DNA from: Bacteroidota bacterium
GTDB taxonomy: Bacteria > Bacteroidota > Bacteroidia > Bacteroidales > VadinHA17
Direction of reading: 5' to 3'
DNA: 11,737 bases
Assembly (NCBI GenBank): GCA_023430725.1
Contig: JAEYZD010000169.1
Coordinates: 1-11,737, forward strand
Shown piece after piece: positions 8,144-11,737 of the stretch (position 1 is its first letter; every line of letters begins with the position of its first letter). The notes under the pieces were generated by a model that was not told where the DNA came from, did no database searches, and saw only the letters and a program-made list of their open reading frames with translations. The position numbers and the translations under genes were made by a program.

Positions 8144-9328
8144 TTACTGAATATATCCAAGGTCAGCGAGGGTCTCCTGCGGTGTCTTTTCCGTGCCATA
8201 GCTTCGCACTTTTCGGGCATGGTAAAAATCTACCGTGAGGTCGGTTCGGTTTGTTATCATCCCGTCAGGCAGGGGAGAGGTCTTTTTCCCTTCGCCCGGG
8301 CCGAAATACTTCTCCATCTGCTCCACCGTATTGAATGAATAGACGTTGGCCTTCAGTCCGGCTGCCTTTACCTTTCCGGCAAATTCAGGGGAGAGGCCGT
8401 CGTTTTCGACTCCAAGGTTGGTGCCGATGAACTGTGCCCCGCACTCCTTCGCGAAGGCGATGATTTCGTCAGTCACCTCAGGCTTTGCAAACTCGTTTGT
8501 CTTCGGGTTGCCGATGAGGAAGCTGGCAAGCACCTTCTCGCCAAAAACGCGCTTGAAATTCATCATCCCCGCGCGGGAGAAGGTCTGAACCAGTATTTTG
8601 CCCCGGGTGTTGCCGACGTTTACCCTGTCTCCCTTCCAGAACGGTTCATCCGCAGAAGGTATCTCCCCTTCGAGGGGGTTCCATCCGATTCGTGCCAGCT
8701 CGTCATAAACCTGCTCCTCCAGTCCCGGATATTCATCGGGAATCTTTGTTTCTATATATATGCCTGGCCTGTGACCGTTATCGGCAGGGTCAGCCTCATA
8801 TTCGAAGTGATACACTCCGGCCTCGTCCCTGGTGAAGACCCGGGTTCCGTCAGAATTGCGCCTGATACGCTTGCCTTCGGCGATGCGGAATACGTCTTCA
8901 AAGACGAGAACATTCTGTCCCACGAAGCTTTGGAGTGCCTGGTCAGGATTCTTTTTGTTGAATGCGCTGCCGGCATCGAGCATCATGATCTCCTCAAGCG
9001 TGAAGCTGCCTATCGGATCAGCTTCCCTGCCCGGGAACTTTTCTGCCACATCTGTTGTGCGCTTGAAGCTTTTATCGTGCATGATAATGAGCACACTGTC
9101 CTTTGACCTGTGGACATCGAGCTCAAGGTAGTCGGCGCCCGTATTGCGTGCCCAGCGGAAGGCCGCTTGGGTAAGCTCGGGTGCCCAGTAGATGGTACCG
9201 CGGTGTGCAATGACGGCGTTGTCAGGCATATAGTCCTGAACGCCTCCCTGTGCCTGGGTTCCTGTCTGACCGCATCCTGCCAGCATCGAAGCCATAGTAA
9301 CAGTTATCAGTAGTCTGCTTATTTTCAT
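8144..9328 (-). CDS. Lipoprotein glycerophosphodiester phosphodiesterase (GDPD family)
   Basis: The product is 394 residues with a lipoprotein signal ending LAGC (Cys19). GDPD enzymes hydrolyse glycerophosphodiesters to glycerol-3-phosphate plus an alcohol, usually with a divalent metal. The visible catalytic features are IAHRG with H42 and R43, E51 in APELT (the position of the family's PENT), YLELDVH with E69 and D71, MHD with H84, and YIETK with E193, the expected acidic metal ligand. An extra segment at about 152-188 separates the usual FEDVF-like helix (143-147) from the YIETK strand. It is rich in Arg, Asp and Glu and is not part of the core barrel. Residues after Cys19 are GQTGTQ with no acidic surface-export motif, so a periplasm-facing location is plausible. 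The gene starts 9 bases after the HAD stop. Glycerol-3-phosphate is the substrate of the GlpT encoded two genes upstream, which supports a linked pathway. Confidence 0.94.
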   Translation of the reverse strand: MKISRLLITVTMASMLAGCGQTGTQAQGGVQDYMPDNAVIAHRGTIYWAPELTQAAFRWARNTGADYLELDVHRSKDSVLIIMHDKSFKRTTDVAEKFPGREADPIGSFTLEEIMMLDAGSAFNKKNPDQALQSFVGQNVLVFEDVFRIAEGKRIRRNSDGTRVFTRDEAGVYHFEYEADPADNGHRPGIYIETKIPDEYPGLEEQVYDELARIGWNPLEGEIPSADEPFWKGDRVNVGNTRGKILVQTFSRAGMMNFKRVFGEKVLASFLIGNPKTNEFAKPEVTDEIIAFAKECGAQFIGTNLGVENDGLSPEFAGKVKAAGLKANVYSFNTVEQMEKYFGPGEGKKTSPLPDGMITNRTDLTVDFYHARKVRSYGTEKTPQETLADLGYIQ

Positions 9329-9337
9329 TTTATCGGA

Positions 9338-10276
9338 TCATTTGGGGTTAGCAATGTTCTGTCTGATTTTCCACTCTTCAGTGTGAAATTTCACCTTCGG
9401 GTCCCTGACGTCGTTGCACCTCACTATCAGCGCACCTTCCTTCTCCCAGTACGATTTGACCGTATGGCCGCTCATGGGGCCGTCTTCGGGACCGCGAACG
9501 GTTATGTCATCAGGATTTACAACTATCTTCAGGCCTGCTGACTCATTCAGCATGTCCATGTCGCCTCGGCTGTTGCCGCCAACAATAAGCGGTCGTGCCT
9601 TTATGAAAGTCTCTATCGTATGTGCCTTGCCGTCATCCTGTGGGATGGGAGGAATGATTTCACCGGTTGTGAAACCTTCCTTTACAACACATTTGGCACC
9701 GACCACATTTGTGACGGGTATGCCGTATTCCTCGGAGACGAATCTCTGGTAGAGGAATTCAGGGGATGCTGTAAGGATATATACTTCGAAGCCGTACTCC
9801 TTGAGATTTGCCACCAGCTGCTTCATCTCGGGATAGGTCTTGTTCCGGTATGACTCCACATAGCAATCATAGCCAATATTCGCAATCTCGTCAGGTGAGA
9901 GGCCTGCGAGGAAGTGAACCCTGTCCTCCACATAAGGCTTGCCTACATTGTTGCCGTCCTTTACCATCCTCTCAAGAATCTTCAGCTTGTCTTTTGCCTC
10001 CCTGTCTTTTCTCTCTTTCAGGACCACGTCAGCATAGCGGTAGAGCGCTTCGTCAGCCAGGTAATACGGCACCTGGCCGAAGGTGGTACCGTCACTGTCA
10101 AACACCGCCACCTTTCTTATGTTCATTGTGACCGTGGTATTGAGGAAAGCCTCGATCCTGTCATTAATCTCCTGAGACCAGCCGGAGATATGCCTGTATG
10201 TCTGAGCATTGAGTGTCAGGGTTGCGCAAAATGCGGCTGCAAGAAAAGCAAGTGTCAGTCGTTTCATATTGTTCAT
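9338..10276 (-). CDS. Secreted HAD-superfamily phosphatase (phosphoserine/phosphocholine-phosphatase-like)
   Basis: From the ATG at 10276 the product is 312 residues. It has a cleavable, non-lipoprotein signal peptide with a probable cut after LNA at 22-24, so it should act in the periplasm. HAD motifs are present: motif I VFDSDGT with nucleophile D60 and D62, motif II LTAS (168-171), a candidate motif III lysine K217 in DDGKAHT, and motif IV GGNSRGDMDM (233-242) with D239 and D241. A helical cap lies between motifs I and II. The fold resembles the phosphoserine-phosphatase/phosphorylcholine-phosphatase branch; the substrate cannot be assigned. The frame stays open upstream to 10741, but that part overlaps glpT coding and would destroy the signal peptide. 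The ATG at 10276 overlaps the glpT stop as ATGA. A second ATG at 10267 would give a 309-residue product and is the alternative. With GDPD next door, a headgroup phosphate or glycerol-3-phosphate are candidate substrates. Confidence 0.9.
   Translation of the reverse strand: MNNMKRLTLAFLAAAFCATLTLNAQTYRHISGWSQEINDRIEAFLNTTVTMNIRKVAVFDSDGTTFGQVPYYLADEALYRYADVVLKERKDREAKDKLKILERMVKDGNNVGKPYVEDRVHFLAGLSPDEIANIGYDCYVESYRNKTYPEMKQLVANLKEYGFEVYILTASPEFLYQRFVSEEYGIPVTNVVGAKCVVKEGFTTGEIIPPIPQDDGKAHTIETFIKARPLIVGGNSRGDMDMLNESAGLKIVVNPDDITVRGPEDGPMSGHTVKSYWEKEGALIVRCNDVRDPKVKFHTEEWKIRQNIANPK
10273..10276 (-). promoter_or_regulatory. ATGA stop-start overlap, likely translational coupling
   Basis: The glpT stop codon TGA (10275-10273) shares bases with the ATG at 10276 of the HAD phosphatase. 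This four-base overlap is typical of coupled translation and favours 10276 over the ATG at 10267 as the phosphatase start. A GGA lies about ten bases before the ATG, inside the end of glpT. Confidence 0.6.
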
Positions 10277-11733
10277 TTTGTGTTTCCGAGATATGTTTCT
10301 TTTTCCTTTTTCCAGGTGGTTGCCGAGAAGAGCGCCGCCAGGATGCTGGCAACGATGAAGATCCAGAATGTGGCGCTCCAGCCAAGGCTGATATTGTCTG
10401 CCACTGCTCCGATGAGCACCTTGGAGAGGAGTGCGTCGCCGATCAGGTAACCGAAGAGTCCGACAAATCCTGCTGCTGTACCGGCAGCATTTTTCGGCAC
10501 AAGGTTTATTGCCTGTACACCGATAAGAGCTACCGGTCCGTAGATGAAGAACCCGATGGCTATGAGAGCCGAGTAGACGACGGTGACACGGGTGGCATCC
10601 GGATCGGAGCCGAGGGCGTTGGCAAAGAAAGTGGCCACCGGCACCGCTTTCCAGTAGAGGATCACGCTGAGCAGCACCAGTACCATATAGATCACGTTGG
10701 CCGGGGCACATCGGCCCTTGAAGACCTTCGAGGAGATCCATCCTATCAGAACCATGCCCGGTACACCTGCATAGTTGTGAAGCGAGAATGCCATCTTGCT
10801 CTGTTCGCTTGTAAGCAACCCGGCCTCCTCACAGTATGTGGGCGCCCAGTCGCCAATACCGTACCTTATAAGATATACAAACACGTTCGCCAGGGCTATC
10901 AGCCACAGCACCCTGTTTGTGAAGATATATTTGACGAAGAGCTCCTTAACCGGGATCTTCTTGTCAGAACTCATCTCCTTCTGCGCCGGGAAGTCGTTCC
11001 GGTACTTATCTATTGACGGAAGGCCGCACGACTGCGGAGTATCTCTCAACGCCCACCAGCAGAAGATTGCAAGCAACAGGGCAACTGCGCTGGGGAAGAC
11101 GAAAACTGCTCTCCAGCTCTGTTCAACCATTACGCCTCCGCCGATGTCAACCAGGAAGAGACCTCCGAGGAGTGCCGTGCCCCATGCTGCCAGGTTGCCC
11201 ATCAGGCCGCTGCCTACCGTGTGGGAGGTGTTCCATATGCCCATCTTGAAGCTTCGTTCCTTGTGCGAGAACCAGTGTACCATGATCCGTCCGCAGGGAG
11301 GCCATCCCATCCCTCCGAGCCATCCGATGAAGAGCATGAAGAGAAAAATGATCCAAACCGCACTGGTGGCAAAGGGGAAGAGCCCGACGGACATCATGAG
11401 TATTGCAGATAGGATGAGACCAATTACAAGAAACTTCCTTGCATCTGACCTGTCTGACAGGGCTCCCATAATGAATTTGCTGAAGGCATATGCTATTGAG
11501 ATTGCCGAGAGGGCAATGCCGAGCTGAAGCTTTGTGTAGCCCAGTCCGCCACTCTCAACCGGCTGAATCATGCCGGGGATTGCAAGCGCAAGGTTCTTAC
11601 GGACAAGGTAATAGGCGGCATAACCGATGAAAGCCCCCATGAAGACCTGCAGACGCATCCGCTTGTAGGCTTTGTCGACTTTCTCCTCCGGGAGCGGTTC
11701 TTTATAAGGCGGTGGTTTCAGAAAGTTTATCAT
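10273..11733 (-). CDS. glpT: Glycerol-3-phosphate:phosphate antiporter (GlpT, MFS organophosphate family)
   Basis: The product is 486 residues with about twelve membrane segments. Its N-terminus (MINFLKPPPYK) lines up with that of E. coli GlpT as I remember it, supporting the ATG at 11733 and a complete gene although only four upstream bases are visible. Conserved features are GYAAYYLVRKN (37-47) with R45 and K46, SKFIMGALSDRS (85-96), GMGWPPCGR (141-149), WNTSH with H171 (the H165 position of E. coli), RDTPQSCGLPSI (230-241) and NVFVYLIRYGIGDW (283-296) with R290 (the R269 position). These arginines and the histidine bind phosphate in GlpT. It would import glycerol-3-phosphate in exchange for phosphate across the inner membrane. 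Relative to E. coli it has short insertions near residues 188-205 and around NALGSDPDATRV in the C-terminal half. Hexose-phosphate transport is less likely given these matches and the neighbouring GDPD. Confidence 0.93.
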   Translation of the reverse strand: MINFLKPPPYKEPLPEEKVDKAYKRMRLQVFMGAFIGYAAYYLVRKNLALAIPGMIQPVESGGLGYTKLQLGIALSAISIAYAFSKFIMGALSDRSDARKFLVIGLILSAILMMSVGLFPFATSAVWIIFLFMLFIGWLGGMGWPPCGRIMVHWFSHKERSFKMGIWNTSHTVGSGLMGNLAAWGTALLGGLFLVDIGGGVMVEQSWRAVFVFPSAVALLLAIFCWWALRDTPQSCGLPSIDKYRNDFPAQKEMSSDKKIPVKELFVKYIFTNRVLWLIALANVFVYLIRYGIGDWAPTYCEEAGLLTSEQSKMAFSLHNYAGVPGMVLIGWISSKVFKGRCAPANVIYMVLVLLSVILYWKAVPVATFFANALGSDPDATRVTVVYSALIAIGFFIYGPVALIGVQAINLVPKNAAGTAAGFVGLFGYLIGDALLSKVLIGAVADNISLGWSATFWIFIVASILAALFSATTWKKEKETYLGNTK

Positions 11734-11737
11734 AGGT

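Larger units (their letters stand above)
1..11733 (-). other. Predicted seven-gene operon: SusCD-linked organophosphate utilisation locus
   Basis: Seven same-strand genes follow one another with gaps of -4, 9, 12, 32, 19 and 19 bases and no visible terminator. The enzymes are three exported phosphoesterases of different folds (HAD, GDPD, calcineurin-like), with a glycerol-3-phosphate antiporter at the front and a SusC/SusD pair plus an extra surface lipoprotein behind. The promoter and any regulator must lie right of 11737; the operon may continue left of base 1. Co-transcription is well supported by spacing. The shared role in organophosphate uptake is inferred. Confidence 0.75.

Noticed and set aside
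10277..10741. In-frame open extension of the HAD phosphatase upstream of its ATG at 10276
   Set aside because: It lies in another frame within conserved GlpT coding, its translation is rich in Arg, Cys and Ser without family resemblance, and it would bury the signal peptide.
10213..11016. Plus-strand open frame of 267 codons opposite glpT
   Set aside because: The opposite strand encodes conserved GlpT motifs; the plus-strand translation shows no domain and is explained by codon shadowing.
10796..11527. Plus-strand open frame of 243 codons opposite glpT
   Set aside because: It is antisense to GlpT membrane segments and lacks any recognisable motif.

Overview
The window looks like part of a chromosome from a Bacteroidota bacterium, most likely Bacteroidales or a relative. 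The evidence is an adjacent SusC/SusD pair, lipoproteins with Bacteroidota-style surface-export residues after the lipid-attachment cysteine, BACON domains, starts with little or no Shine-Dalgarno sequence, and a MetallophosN/Metallophos/MetallophosC protein. Species cannot be told from this sequence.

All genes lie on the minus strand and read from the right edge to the left. In transcription order they are: a GlpT-type glycerol-3-phosphate:phosphate antiporter (11733-10273); a secreted HAD-superfamily phosphatase (10276-9338), which overlaps glpT by ATGA; a lipoprotein glycerophosphodiester phosphodiesterase (9328-8144); a lipoprotein calcineurin-like phosphoesterase with an N-terminal IPT/TIG-like domain (8131-6182); a SusC-like TonB-dependent transporter (6149-2817); a SusD-like lipoprotein (2797-1220); and a two-BACON-domain lipoprotein that runs off the left edge (1200 to beyond 1). 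Gaps are -4, 9, 12, 32, 19 and 19 bases with no visible terminator, so this is almost certainly one operon. Its promoter should lie to the right of the window. No RNA gene, mobile element, CRISPR array or regulator is visible, and no gene-free stretch exceeds 32 bases.

No glycoside hydrolase, lyase, sulfatase or peptidase is present. Every enzyme is a phosphoesterase carrying an export signal, and the inner-membrane transporter keeps the residues GlpT uses to bind phosphate. The working model, which is inference, is a Sus-like locus for organophosphate. The BACON protein and SusD would bind a phosphodiester ligand at the surface, perhaps deacylated phospholipid headgroups or glycerol-phosphate polymers such as teichoic acid. 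The calcineurin-like enzyme may trim it at the surface, and SusC would import it. The GDPD would then release glycerol-3-phosphate, the HAD enzyme may dephosphorylate a by-product, and GlpT would carry glycerol-3-phosphate inward. This organisation is the most interesting thing in the window.
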